This document shows, in pieces, positions 45,784-54,108 of a DNA stretch of 64,000 bases. Numbering within the stretch: the first letter of the stretch is position 1; each line of letters starts with the position of its first letter. The position numbers were made by a program, and so were the translations under genes. Under the pieces are notes generated by a model. It was not told the origin of the DNA. It saw nothing but the letters and a program-made list of their open reading frames with translations, and made no database searches. The DNA is taken from NCBI RefSeq assembly GCF_001884735.1, contig NZ_MJAP01000003.1:310001-374000 (forward strand). The letters run 5' to 3'. Source of the DNA: Natronohydrobacter thiooxidans. GTDB lineage: Bacteria > Pseudomonadota > Alphaproteobacteria > Rhodobacterales > Rhodobacteraceae.

Positions 45784-46715
45784 TCTCCGTGGAAGGCCTC
45801 GGCGAGTGCGCGCACCGCGCGGATATTGCGCGGGCCGGGCGTCGCCTCGACATATTCCAACACAACAAAGCGGTCGTTCTGAACCGCGTCAATCTCGGCA
45901 AAGGCCGGATTGTTGCGCATGAAATCCATCTTCTGCTCTGCGCTCACCTCGCCATAATTCACGATGATGATCACCTCGGGATTGCGTTCGACCACAGGCT
46001 CCCAGGCAACGCGGGTCCAGCTGGATTCCACATCATCCATGATGTTGCGCCCGCCTGCAGCCTCGATCATGGCCGTGGGCATGGCATAGCGGCCCGAGGT
46101 GAAGGGCGTGTCCTCGCCCGAGTCATAGACAAAAACGCGCAAGGGGTCGCCCTGAGGGATCGAGGCCGTGATCTCGTCCAGTTCGCTTTGCCAGCCCGTG
46201 ATCAATTCCTCGGCGCGGTCATCTTCGCCGAAAATCGCACCCAGATTGCGGATATCGTTGAACATGTCATCGATCGCGATGCCATCGCGGTCCATGACAT
46301 GAATGCAGCTTTCGGTCAGCTCATAGACCGGAATGCCGAAGGGCGCGAGGCTCTCGGGCGTGACTTCCCCGCCCAGGCGCATGCCGTAATTCCAGCCCGC
46401 GAACCAGAAATCCAGATCCGCACCGATCAACACCTCGCGCGTGGGATAGCGTTCGGAAAGCTCCGGCAATTCAGCAACCTCTGCGCGAATCTCGTCGTCG
46501 AGTTTGTTCCAGCCGGAAATGCCCGTATAGCCCACCATGCGGTCGGACAGGCCAAGAACCAGCATCATCTCGGTCAGATTCACGTCGTTTGAGGCGGCGC
46601 GCATGGGCGGTGCCTCAAAGGTCACCTCGCGGTCGCAGCTTTGCACAGTGACCGGATGGGCAAATGCGGGGGCGGCGAGGCATGCGCCCAGCAGGGCGAC
46701 GGGTAGCGTTCTCAT
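45780..46715 (-). CDS. btuF: Cobalamin-type ABC importer periplasmic binding protein
   Basis: A 311-residue protein with a signal peptide (RTLPVALLGACLAAPAFA) and the two-lobed helical-backbone fold of TroA/BtuF-like binding proteins. NDVNLTEMMLVLGLSDRMVGYTG opens the first lobe and ESSWTRVAWEPVVERNPEVIIIVNYG the second. It should hand its ligand to the permease encoded next. Ligand is inferred from the riboswitch, not from binding residues. It overlaps both neighbours by four bases. Confidence 0.85.
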   Translation of the reverse strand: MRTLPVALLGACLAAPAFAHPVTVQSCDREVTFEAPPMRAASNDVNLTEMMLVLGLSDRMVGYTGISGWNKLDDEIRAEVAELPELSERYPTREVLIGADLDFWFAGWNYGMRLGGEVTPESLAPFGIPVYELTESCIHVMDRDGIAIDDMFNDIRNLGAIFGEDDRAEELITGWQSELDEITASIPQGDPLRVFVYDSGEDTPFTSGRYAMPTAMIEAAGGRNIMDDVESSWTRVAWEPVVERNPEVIIIVNYGEVSAEQKMDFMRNNPAFAEIDAVQNDRFVVLEYVEATPGPRNIRAVRALAEAFHGE

Positions 46716-47503
46716 GCAGTTCTCTCCTCTTGCATGGCATCAAAAAGCGCAAAATCGAAGCGACCGGCCCCGCGCGGGCGCGCCTGCACGCCAAAGGCGC
46801 GCGCAATGAGGTCGGGGGTCAGAACCTGCGCCACCGGGCCAAAGGCCAGCGGCCGACCGCGATGGATGACCAGCAGATCATCGGCGAAACCGGCCACAAG
46901 GTTCAGGTCATGCAACGAGGCCACGACAGTAGCGCCCAGGCCGCGCACCAGCCGCAGCACTTCCAGTTGATGGCGAATGTCGAGGTGATTGGTCGGCTCA
47001 TCGAGAACGATCAGCCCCGGTTCCTGCGCCAGAGCGCGCGCAACCATGACCCGCTGCCGCTCGCCACCCGAGAGCGTGCCGAAGAGGCGCGTGGCAAAGG
47101 GCCGCAACGCCATGCGCTCCAGCGCATGATCCACGATATGGGCGTCGCGCGCGGAGGGACCGGCAAGCGGGCGGCGATGGGGCGCGCGGCCAAGCGCCAC
47201 GATTTCGGCCACGCTCAGGGCGAAGTCGGTGGGTTGTTCCTGCAGCACAGCCGCCACCCTCTGCGCCACAGCGCGCGCCGACATCGCATGAATGTCCTGC
47301 CCGTCGAGCAGGACGCGCCCCGCCTCGGGCTTGTGGAAACGATAGATAAGCCGCAACAGCGTTGATTTGCCAGCGCCATTGGCCCCGAGAACCCCCAGCA
47401 CGCGCCCGGGGGACAGTGTGAAGCTGACCGGCGACAGGATGCCATTGCCCCATGCAGTCTCCTGCAGGGTCAGTTCCGCAGCGCGAGGGGCCGGGCAATT
47501 CAT
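46712..47503 (-). CDS. btuD: Cobalamin-type ABC importer ATPase
   Basis: A 263-residue ATPase of the FecE/BtuD type. Walker A is GANGAGKST, the signature LSGGERQRVMVARALAQ, Walker B LIVLDEPTNHLD and the switch His in VVASLHDLNLVAGF. It powers uptake through the adjacent permease. It overlaps the unknown 89-residue gene upstream and the binding-protein gene downstream by four bases each, so all four genes look translationally coupled. Confidence 0.9.
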   Translation of the reverse strand: MNCPAPRAAELTLQETAWGNGILSPVSFTLSPGRVLGVLGANGAGKSTLLRLIYRFHKPEAGRVLLDGQDIHAMSARAVAQRVAAVLQEQPTDFALSVAEIVALGRAPHRRPLAGPSARDAHIVDHALERMALRPFATRLFGTLSGGERQRVMVARALAQEPGLIVLDEPTNHLDIRHQLEVLRLVRGLGATVVASLHDLNLVAGFADDLLVIHRGRPLAFGPVAQVLTPDLIARAFGVQARPRGAGRFDFALFDAMQEERTA

Positions 47504-47769
47504 GCGAAGCCCCCCCGCCCTGCGCGTCCGGACATGATCTGCACACCATCGCGCCGCCGGACTGTGCGACCGTCCCGGCTGGCCCAGACCAGATGGCAGG
47601 CTTGGCCAGACGCGCGGGGGCCAGGCTTCACGCGGCCCGAGAGCACCGGCGCATCGCCGGTGACACTGCGCGCCAGAGAGACGCCTTTCGAGACCGCGGC
47701 GACGAAATCGCTGGCCGAGGGGCAGAAGTGACTGACGCTGAGTCTTTCAGTACAGGGCTCGGTATGCAT
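47500..47769 (-). CDS. Unknown 89-residue protein heading the cobalamin operon
   Basis: A short protein (MHTEPCTERLSVSHFCPSAS...) with Cys at 6, 16 and near 58, several His, and a basic C-terminal half. It has no signal peptide or membrane segment and I do not recognise a family. It looks real because an AGGAGG site lies just ahead of the ATG, it is first after the riboswitch, and its stop overlaps the ATPase start (ATGA). The Cys/His content could bind metal or corrinoid cobalt, but that is a guess. A chance frame serving only as a leader for coupling is the alternative. Confidence 0.65.
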   Translation of the reverse strand: MHTEPCTERLSVSHFCPSASDFVAAVSKGVSLARSVTGDAPVLSGRVKPGPRASGQACHLVWASRDGRTVRRRDGVQIMSGRAGRGGFA

Positions 47770-47773
47770 CTGT

Positions 47774-47779
47774 CCTCCT
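47774..47779 (-). promoter_or_regulatory. Strong ribosome-binding site (AGGAGG)
   Basis: A full AGGAGG (CCTCCT on the plus strand) ends five bases before the ATG of the 89-residue gene. It is the best match in the operon and could be the site masked by the upstream riboswitch when cobalamin binds. Confidence 0.7.
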
Positions 47780-47885
47780 GCCCAGTGAGGCAGGGTCGCA
47801 GACGCGTAACGATTGAAGCACGGAGAACGTGCGCATCATCAGCCCCTTTCCGGACACCCCGCCCGGTTGGTGGTTACGGTTGGTG

Positions 47886-48036
47886 ATGGCAGGTCTCCTG
47901 GCTCGCGGCATGAGCTTCCCCACCTTCCCGAGCCGCTGGCCCAGTGGCTTGAGGGGTCGCACCGCTTACAGTTGCGGGGGCAGCGCCGGAATTGAACCGG
48001 CTTCCCTATTATCCCGGATCATTCCGGGCACCATCA
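47886..48036 (-). ncRNA. Cobalamin riboswitch
   Basis: Read on the minus strand the order is diagnostic: GGTGCCCGG...GGGAAGCCGGTT, then GCTGCCCCCGCAACTGTAAGCGG, then GCCACTGGGCC, GGGAAGGTGGGG and finally CGAGCCAGGAGACCTGCC, the B12 box. These are the conserved blocks of the AdoCbl/B12 riboswitch. It lies about 115 bases ahead of a four-gene importer operon and should shut the operon when cobalamin is plentiful. Whether it acts on translation or termination is not clear from the 115-base platform. Confidence 0.95.
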
Positions 48037-48382
48037 GTCTTCGCGTATCAGCAACAAGGCAGACTCGCCAGCATCTTTCGACGTCATGGGAAAAAAATGA
48101 CAATCAGGCGTATTTCCCCGGTGCCGGATCGGCAAACAGGCGCCGATCATGTCGATTGCGGCCCTTGGCCGCCGGTCGAGCAGATCTCGTGCGCCCTGGC
48201 CATTTCTGCTGAGCCTTCGCTCGATCAGCGCCGCGGCGATATCTTCACAAGGATCGCAACTCCGTCCGGTGCAACCAGCCGAGGATGACTGGTCTGATAC
48301 TCTTGCTGTCCACCTCCGTTTCAGCCGGTTGTCAGCAAGCGCGATACTGTCGTAAGGATGGCGAAACGATACAGGACTGACG
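48037..48382. other. Intergenic stretch of about 345 bases
   Basis: It lies between the cobalamin riboswitch (minus) and a small lipoprotein gene (plus), so it should hold both promoters. The open frames across it have no recognisable product. I see no repeat or second RNA structure. Confidence 0.4.
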
Positions 48383-48661
48383 ATGCGAACTCATTTTGCT
48401 GCTCTTCTTGCCCTTATGATCGCTACCGGATGCACGACCGGTTCCGGGGCAGTGGTCAAGGGTGCCGGCCCCGATGATCTGCTGAAGCTTCGTGAAGGCC
48501 CGGGGCTCAACCACAATATTATAATCGGGCTGCCGGACGGAACGCGCCTCACCCGACGGAACTGCGTGACAACCGATGGGCGGGTCTGGTGCAGGGTCTT
48601 CCTCACAGACAAACCCAGTGTTTCGGGCTATGTTTCGGCGGATTATCTGGCGCATCGCTGA
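48383..48661 (+). CDS. Small SH3-like-domain lipoprotein
   Basis: A 92-residue lipoprotein. The signal peptide ends in a lipobox (LMIATGC, Cys at 17). The mature part is a bacterial SH3-like fold: LLKLREGPGLNHNIIIGLPDGTRL, then VWCRVFLTDKPSVSGYVSADYL. Such domains often bind cell-wall peptides. It stands alone, convergent with the allophanate hydrolase gene and closed by a strong terminator. Confidence 0.82.
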   Translation: MRTHFAALLALMIATGCTTGSGAVVKGAGPDDLLKLREGPGLNHNIIIGLPDGTRLTRRNCVTTDGRVWCRVFLTDKPSVSGYVSADYLAHR

Positions 48662-48702
48662 CAGCCATATCGGGCCGACACTTCTGACCGGGCTGACAAG
48701 CG

Positions 48703-48734
48703 GGACTTGCCGCAGCCGTCGCTGCGGCAAGTCC
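48703..48734. terminator. Perfect 14-pair hairpin terminator
   Basis: A 14-base perfect stem (48703-48716 with 48721-48734, loop CGTC) lies between the convergent lipoprotein and allophanate hydrolase genes. TATCATTATT follows on the plus strand. It probably serves the plus-strand gene and may block the minus-strand transcript too. Confidence 0.8.
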
Positions 48735-48773
48735 TATCATTATTGTCCATTCCATGCGCAGACCCCGAAGGCG

Positions 48774-50537
48774 TTATTGGGCTGCCAGCTGCTCCGCGAG
48801 GTAGTGACGCCATCCGCCAGTGGCGGTGATGTCCTCTGCGCCAACCGTACCGACGGCTTCGCACAAGAACCCGGTTGCGCGGCTGCCATCTTCAAGCTCG
48901 ATACTCCCCAGCCCCAACGGCGCCGGGATCTGGCAAATCAGATCCCCCAGCGCGGTTTTGGGAAGCGACCACAATTCCAGCGCGATGCTGGCCCCACCGG
49001 TTTCCCTGCGCAGGAGGCCGGGGCGCCTGGGCGGGCCTCCCGCAAGCGCGTGGAAACTGTAGCAAGGCGCGGTAGACATCGCTTTCAGGAAGCGGCCACC
49101 CAGTTCGGTCAACTGGTGATTCAGCGGCAAGCCTGACATATGCGCGCCGCAGACGGCGATTGCGATGTCATCTTCCGGCAAGTGCGGGGCCGGGATGGGT
49201 GCACCATCCAGCGACAGGGCCATGGCTGCAAGTGCCGCATCCTGCCCTGCAGGGCCGATCAGGGTCAGACTGCCGGGCCGCCCGTCCCTGCGCGCGGATG
49301 TGGGAATGGCGAGCGCGCAGAGATCCAGAAGGTTCACGAAATTGGTGTAGGTGCCAAGGTTGGAATTGGGCGTCACCGGATCCGCCGCAAGTTCGGCACA
49401 GGTGTAGAAAGTGGGGATGGTCGGCACTGCCAGCATATCCACCGCAGCGATCAGGGGCTCGCAGATGCGCCGCAACGCGGCCAGACGGTAGATGCCGCGA
49501 AAGGCGTCCGTGGCGCTCAGCCCCTCTGCCTTGCTGATGATGGCGCGGGTGACAGGGTGGACAGCATCGGGCTGCCTCGCCAGCAGCTCTTCGATCACCG
49601 AATGGCGCTCGGCCACCCAGGCCCCGTCATAGAGCATCTTGGCCACGTCGAAGAACGGCGTGAAATCCATCTCGACGATCTGCGCGCCGTTTTGCGTCAA
49701 ACGCTCCAGATCGCGCGCGAAGGCTTCTGCCTGAAGGACATCGCCAAAGAACGCGCGCGAGTTGCCATCCGGGACACCGATACGGGCAACCGGCGGCGCA
49801 GGGCGCAGCGCAGGGGGCGATATCTTGCGGCTATAGGGATCCGCCGCATCATGGCCCGCCATGGCCTGTAGGACCGTATATGCATCGGGCACATTGCGCG
49901 CGAAGATCGAGATCGTGTCCAGCGTGCGGCAGGCGGGCACAACACCGCTGGCCGAGATCATGCCAAGGCTGGGTTTCAGCCCGACAATGCCGTTCAGCGC
50001 GGCGGGCACACGGCCCGATCCTGCCGTGTCGGTGCCAAGCGCGAAGGGGACAAACCCATGCCCGACCGCCACCGCCGAGCCGGAGGAAGACCCGCCCGGC
50101 ACGATTTCGGGATCGAGCGCATTGCGCGGCACAGGCCATGGCGTGCGCGTGCCGACAAGGCCGGTGGCGAACTGGTCAAGATTGGTCTTGCCGATGGGAA
50201 TGGCCCCGGCCGCGCGCAGGCGGGCCACGGCGAAAGCATCGCGTTCGGGCCCATAGGTCCAGGCCGGGCATGCGGCTGTGGTCGGCATCCCGGCCACGTC
50301 GATATTGTCCTTGACCGCGAAGGGCACGCCCCAGAGCGGGCGGGTCGGGTCATATTCCCCCAGCGCGTCGATCTGGTCCTGCAGCTCGGACAGATCCGCC
50401 AGATGCAGGAAGATGCCGGGATCATCGACTGCCGAAATCCGTGCGAAGACGTCTTGCAGCACGTCGCTGACCGACAGGCCCGCCGCGTAGCCGGATTGCA
50501 GGTCGGTCAGGGTGATGGGGGTTGGCAAGCGGGTCAT
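48774..50537 (-). CDS. atzF: Allophanate hydrolase
   Basis: A 587-residue enzyme splitting allophanate into ammonia and CO2. The amidase-signature domain has the Ser-cisSer-Lys triad: K76 (FAVKDNID), S150 (GGSSSGSAVAVG) and S174 (DTAGSGR). The C-terminal domain (about 470-587, GAHMSGLPLNHQLT...FLCEA...DITATGGWRHYL) is specific to allophanate hydrolases and separates it from other amidases. The start at 50537 has AAGGACAG upstream. It is the last gene of a five-gene transporter operon, 10 bases past the ATPase stop. No urea carboxylase or biuret hydrolase is near, so the source of allophanate is not evident. Confidence 0.9.
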   Translation of the reverse strand: MTRLPTPITLTDLQSGYAAGLSVSDVLQDVFARISAVDDPGIFLHLADLSELQDQIDALGEYDPTRPLWGVPFAVKDNIDVAGMPTTAACPAWTYGPERDAFAVARLRAAGAIPIGKTNLDQFATGLVGTRTPWPVPRNALDPEIVPGGSSSGSAVAVGHGFVPFALGTDTAGSGRVPAALNGIVGLKPSLGMISASGVVPACRTLDTISIFARNVPDAYTVLQAMAGHDAADPYSRKISPPALRPAPPVARIGVPDGNSRAFFGDVLQAEAFARDLERLTQNGAQIVEMDFTPFFDVAKMLYDGAWVAERHSVIEELLARQPDAVHPVTRAIISKAEGLSATDAFRGIYRLAALRRICEPLIAAVDMLAVPTIPTFYTCAELAADPVTPNSNLGTYTNFVNLLDLCALAIPTSARRDGRPGSLTLIGPAGQDAALAAMALSLDGAPIPAPHLPEDDIAIAVCGAHMSGLPLNHQLTELGGRFLKAMSTAPCYSFHALAGGPPRRPGLLRRETGGASIALELWSLPKTALGDLICQIPAPLGLGSIELEDGSRATGFLCEAVGTVGAEDITATGGWRHYLAEQLAAQ

Positions 50538-50547
50538 ATTCTGTCCT

Positions 50548-52206
50548 TCATTCTGCAGCTTTGGCAGCGGCATGGCCCATGGCGAAGGGTGCCGCGGGCG
50601 GTTTTGGTGCGGAGTGCAGCAATTCGCGCGTATAGGGGTGCTCGGGTGCATCCATGAGCTTTGCGGTCGGCCCTTGTTCGACGATCTGGCCGTCCTGCAT
50701 GACGATCACATGATCACAGAGCAGCCGGACCACATTCAGATCATGGCTGACAAACAGGTAAGTCATGCCCAGCCGCGCGCGCAGATCGGCCAGGAGGTTC
50801 AGCACCACCGCCTGAATCGACACATCCAGCGCCGCGGTCGGCTCATCAAGGATCAGGAATTTCGGGTCCAGCGCGATGGCCCGCGCAATCCCCACCCGCG
50901 CCTTTTGCCCGCCCGAAAGCTGATGCGGATAGCGCGACAGCAGATGCGCGGGCAGCCCGGTCAGCTGCGCCAGTTCCCCGACACGGGCGGCCAGTCTGGC
51001 ACCGCGCATCCGGCCCAGGCGCCGCAGCGGTTCGGCAATGCTGTCAAAGGCGTTATGGCGCGGGTTCAGGCTGTCGGTCGCATCCTGAAACACCATCTGG
51101 ATCTGGGCGCGCCTCGGGTCGCGCAGAAACCGCTCTGCGGGAATGCCGCCGATCTCATGGCCGTCAAAGACAATCGCGCCGGAGCTTGGGTCCAGCAGCC
51201 GCACCAGCATCGCGGAGGTGGTGGATTTCCCGCAGCCGGATTCGCCCACCAGCCCCACCGACTGGCCCTCGCGGATGGTGAAGCTGATGCCCTTGACGGC
51301 ATGGACCGGCCCCGATTTGCCGGGATAGGTCTTGACCAGATCGACCACTTCCAGAATCGCCCGCCCGTCCGTGTCATGCGGCAGTTCCGGCATGCGGGCC
51401 TCGGGCGGCAACAAGTCACGGATCGAGACACCGGGGCGCGGCGTGGCATCCACGAGCTTGCGGGTATAGGGGTGTTGCGGATTGGCAAAGATCTGCGCGG
51501 AAGGGCCGGTTTCGACGATCTGCCCGTCCTTCATCACCGCCAGCCGGTCGCAATATTCCGCCGCCAGACCCAGATCATGGGTGATGACGATCGAGGACAT
51601 GCCACGCTCACGGATCAGATCGCGCATCAGCTCCATCACCGCCTTTTGCGTGGTGATATCCAGCCCCGTGGTCGGTTCATCCGCGATCATCAGTTTCGGG
51701 TCGCAGGCGAGTGCAATGGCAATGACGATGCGCTGGCACATGCCGCCCGACAGCTCGAAAGGATAGGCATGGTAGCGCTCGGCGGCATTGCGGATTTTCA
51801 CCGCTTCCAGCGCGGCAATGGCCTTGGCTTGCGCGTCCGAGCGCGTCGCGCGGCCATGCTGGCGCAGCACATCCTCGATCTGATGGCCGACCTTGCGGAT
51901 CGGGTTCAGCGCCGCGCGCGGGTTCTGGAAGATCATCGAGATCTCGCGCCCGCGCAGGCTGCGCATCGCAGATTCCGAGGCCGCGCGCAGGTCGCGCCCG
52001 TTCCAGCTCACATCGCCCGCGCTGATCCGCCCGCCCGCATCGAGAATGCGCATCAAGGCGTAGCTGGTGACGGATTTGCCCGAGCCACTTTCGCCCACGA
52101 TCCCCAGCGTCTCGCCGGGCGCAAGATCGAAAGAGATGCCGCGTACCGCATCCACCTGTCCCTTGCGGGTCTTGAAGGCGACGGAGAGGTCTTTGACCGA
52201 CAGCAT
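50548..52206 (-). CDS. Fused two-domain ATPase of an oligopeptide-type ABC importer
   Basis: A 552-residue protein with two complete nucleotide-binding domains in tandem (DppD-DppF fusion). First: Walker A GESGSGKSV, signature LSGGMCQRIVIAIAL, Walker B LMIADEPTTGLD. Second: GESGCGKST, LSGGQKARVGIARAI, FLILDEPTAALD. Each ends with the oligopeptide-transporter tail (PQHPYTRKL, PEHPYTREL). It energises the two permeases encoded upstream. Confidence 0.92.
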   Translation of the reverse strand: MLSVKDLSVAFKTRKGQVDAVRGISFDLAPGETLGIVGESGSGKSVTSYALMRILDAGGRISAGDVSWNGRDLRAASESAMRSLRGREISMIFQNPRAALNPIRKVGHQIEDVLRQHGRATRSDAQAKAIAALEAVKIRNAAERYHAYPFELSGGMCQRIVIAIALACDPKLMIADEPTTGLDITTQKAVMELMRDLIRERGMSSIVITHDLGLAAEYCDRLAVMKDGQIVETGPSAQIFANPQHPYTRKLVDATPRPGVSIRDLLPPEARMPELPHDTDGRAILEVVDLVKTYPGKSGPVHAVKGISFTIREGQSVGLVGESGCGKSTTSAMLVRLLDPSSGAIVFDGHEIGGIPAERFLRDPRRAQIQMVFQDATDSLNPRHNAFDSIAEPLRRLGRMRGARLAARVGELAQLTGLPAHLLSRYPHQLSGGQKARVGIARAIALDPKFLILDEPTAALDVSIQAVVLNLLADLRARLGMTYLFVSHDLNVVRLLCDHVIVMQDGQIVEQGPTAKLMDAPEHPYTRELLHSAPKPPAAPFAMGHAAAKAAE

Positions 52207-52209
52207 GGC

Positions 52210-53082
52210 TCAAGTCCTTCTGCGCGGGTCAACAAGGTCGCGCAGACCGTCGCCCATCAGGTTGAAGGTGAAGACCGCCAGCATCAGCCACAGCCCCGGA
52301 AACAGCGCCACCCACCAATGGCCTGAGATGATGAAATTCGCGCCCTCGGCGACCATGATCCCCCATTCCGGCGTCGGCGGGCGCACGCCAAGGCCCACGA
52401 AGGAGAGTCCCGCCGCATTCAGGATCGCCCAGCCCATATTGAGCGAGACCTGCACCATCATCGGCGGCAGCGCATTTGGAAAGATATGGAAGGCGAGCGT
52501 GCGCATATGGCCGTTGCCCGAGAGCCGCGCGGCAAGGGCGAAACCGGCCTCGCGGCGGATATTCACTTCGGCGCGCACGACGCGGGCGTAGAAGGGGATA
52601 TTGATGATCGCGGTGGCGTAGATGATATTCTCGACCGTGTTGCCCAGCGCCGCGACGATGCCCATGGCGAGAACGAAAAGCGGGAAGGCCATGATCGTGT
52701 CGAGAATGCGGTTCAGGACCGAATCGAGCCACCCGCCCCAATAGCCCGCGACCGCCCCCAGCACCGAGCCGATGACGAAAGAGATCGCCACCGCCAGCAC
52801 CGAGATGGTGAGATCCAGCCGCGTGGCCACGATCACCCGGCTGAACACATCGCGGCCCAGCTGATCGGTGCCGAACCAGTGATCTGCGGAAGGGGCCTCC
52901 AGCGCGCGCGCCGAGTTGGTGGCGAGCGGGTCATAGGGCACCAGCCATTGCCCGAAAAACGCTTGCAGCACGAAACAGGAGAACAGCCCGAAGGACAGCG
53001 CCGTGACCGGGTTTTCGCGCATCACATGGCCCAGATGGGTCAGCATGCCGTTGCCGGTCTGGCGTGGGGTGATGTCGGTCAT
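52210..53082 (-). CDS. Oligopeptide-type ABC permease (DppC-like)
   Basis: A 290-residue inner-membrane permease with about six membrane segments. The N-terminal DPLATNSARALEAPSADHWFGTDQLGRDVFSRV is the DppC/OppC hallmark, and the coupling loop ends in EWGIMVAEG. The true start is 53082 (MTDITPRQ), overlapping the upstream permease stop by four bases; the open frame runs on upstream only as a shadow. Confidence 0.9.
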   Translation of the reverse strand: MTDITPRQTGNGMLTHLGHVMRENPVTALSFGLFSCFVLQAFFGQWLVPYDPLATNSARALEAPSADHWFGTDQLGRDVFSRVIVATRLDLTISVLAVAISFVIGSVLGAVAGYWGGWLDSVLNRILDTIMAFPLFVLAMGIVAALGNTVENIIYATAIINIPFYARVVRAEVNIRREAGFALAARLSGNGHMRTLAFHIFPNALPPMMVQVSLNMGWAILNAAGLSFVGLGVRPPTPEWGIMVAEGANFIISGHWWVALFPGLWLMLAVFTFNLMGDGLRDLVDPRRRT

Positions 53083-54104
53083 TTGGATGAAAACCCGATG
53101 CGCGGATCGATCAGCGTGTAGCTGAGGTCGATGATGAGGTTGATCAGCACGAAGAGAAGCGCCATCGCCAGCACGAAGCCCTGCACGGCGGCATAATCCG
53201 ATTGCACCAGCGCCTCGACCGCATAGGATCCGATGCCGGGCCAGGCAAAGACCTTTTCCACCAGCACATTGGCGCCCAGGACGAAGGAAAACACCATGCC
53301 CAGCGTCGTCACCACCGGCAGTAGCGCGTTGCGAAGCGCATAGCCGAAGAGCACCTTGCGCGGGGGCAGACCCGCTGCGCGGGCGGTGCGGATATAGTCC
53401 GAGGAGAGCGCCGTCAGCATCGCCGCCCGCGTCATCCGCGCAATCGGGGCGAGGGTGAAGAGCGCCAGCGTGATCGCGGGCAGGGCGAGTTGTTTGGCCG
53501 CGCCGGTGAACGTGCGCAGATCGCCATCCAGAGCCGCGTCGATCAGGAAGAAGCCAGTCACGCGCGGCGGATCGAAATAGATGAAATCCAGCCGCCCAAG
53601 CGGCGAGGGTGCCCAGCCCAGCAGGTAATAGAACACATAGATCAGCAGGATGCCGGTGAAAAAGGTCGGCAGCGACACGCCCGCCGTGACCAGCACCCGG
53701 CAGAGGTGATCGATCCAAGAGCCTTGCCGCACCGCCGCCAGCACGCCCAGGGGAATCGCGATCAGGCAGGACAGGATCAGCGCCGTCAGGGTCAGTTCCA
53801 GCGAGGCGGGCAGGCGCGTCGCCAGATCGGTCAGAACCGGGCGCCCGGTGGCGATGGACTGGCCCAGATCGCCTTGCAGCAGCGCCTTGCAATAGATCAG
53901 GAATTGCTGTGGCAGGGATTTGTCCAGCCCCAAAGCCACCCGCACCTGTTCAATGCTCTCCGCCGTGGCCATCTGGCCTGCGAATTGCACCGCCGGATCC
54001 CCCGGCAATGCACGCGTCAGAACGAAGCTGATGATGACGACGCCGATGACCACCGGAATGGTCTGCACCAGTCGCCACAGGATCGGAAGCCACCGGGTCG
54101 CCAT
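53079..54104 (-). CDS. Oligopeptide-type ABC permease (DppB-like)
   Basis: A 341-residue permease with about six membrane segments. The N-terminus LVQTIPVVIGVVIISFVLTRALPGDPAVQFAG and the coupling loop DYIRTARAAGLPPRKVLFGYALRNALLPVVT are DppB signatures. It forms the channel with the DppC-like partner and follows the binding-protein gene by four bases. Confidence 0.9.
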   Translation of the reverse strand: MATRWLPILWRLVQTIPVVIGVVIISFVLTRALPGDPAVQFAGQMATAESIEQVRVALGLDKSLPQQFLIYCKALLQGDLGQSIATGRPVLTDLATRLPASLELTLTALILSCLIAIPLGVLAAVRQGSWIDHLCRVLVTAGVSLPTFFTGILLIYVFYYLLGWAPSPLGRLDFIYFDPPRVTGFFLIDAALDGDLRTFTGAAKQLALPAITLALFTLAPIARMTRAAMLTALSSDYIRTARAAGLPPRKVLFGYALRNALLPVVTTLGMVFSFVLGANVLVEKVFAWPGIGSYAVEALVQSDYAAVQGFVLAMALLFVLINLIIDLSYTLIDPRIGFSSK

Positions 54105-54108
54105 CAGT

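Noticed and set aside
47747..47962. Small ORF across the end of the cobalamin riboswitch
   Set aside because: Its sequence is explained by the conserved riboswitch blocks and it has no supported start.
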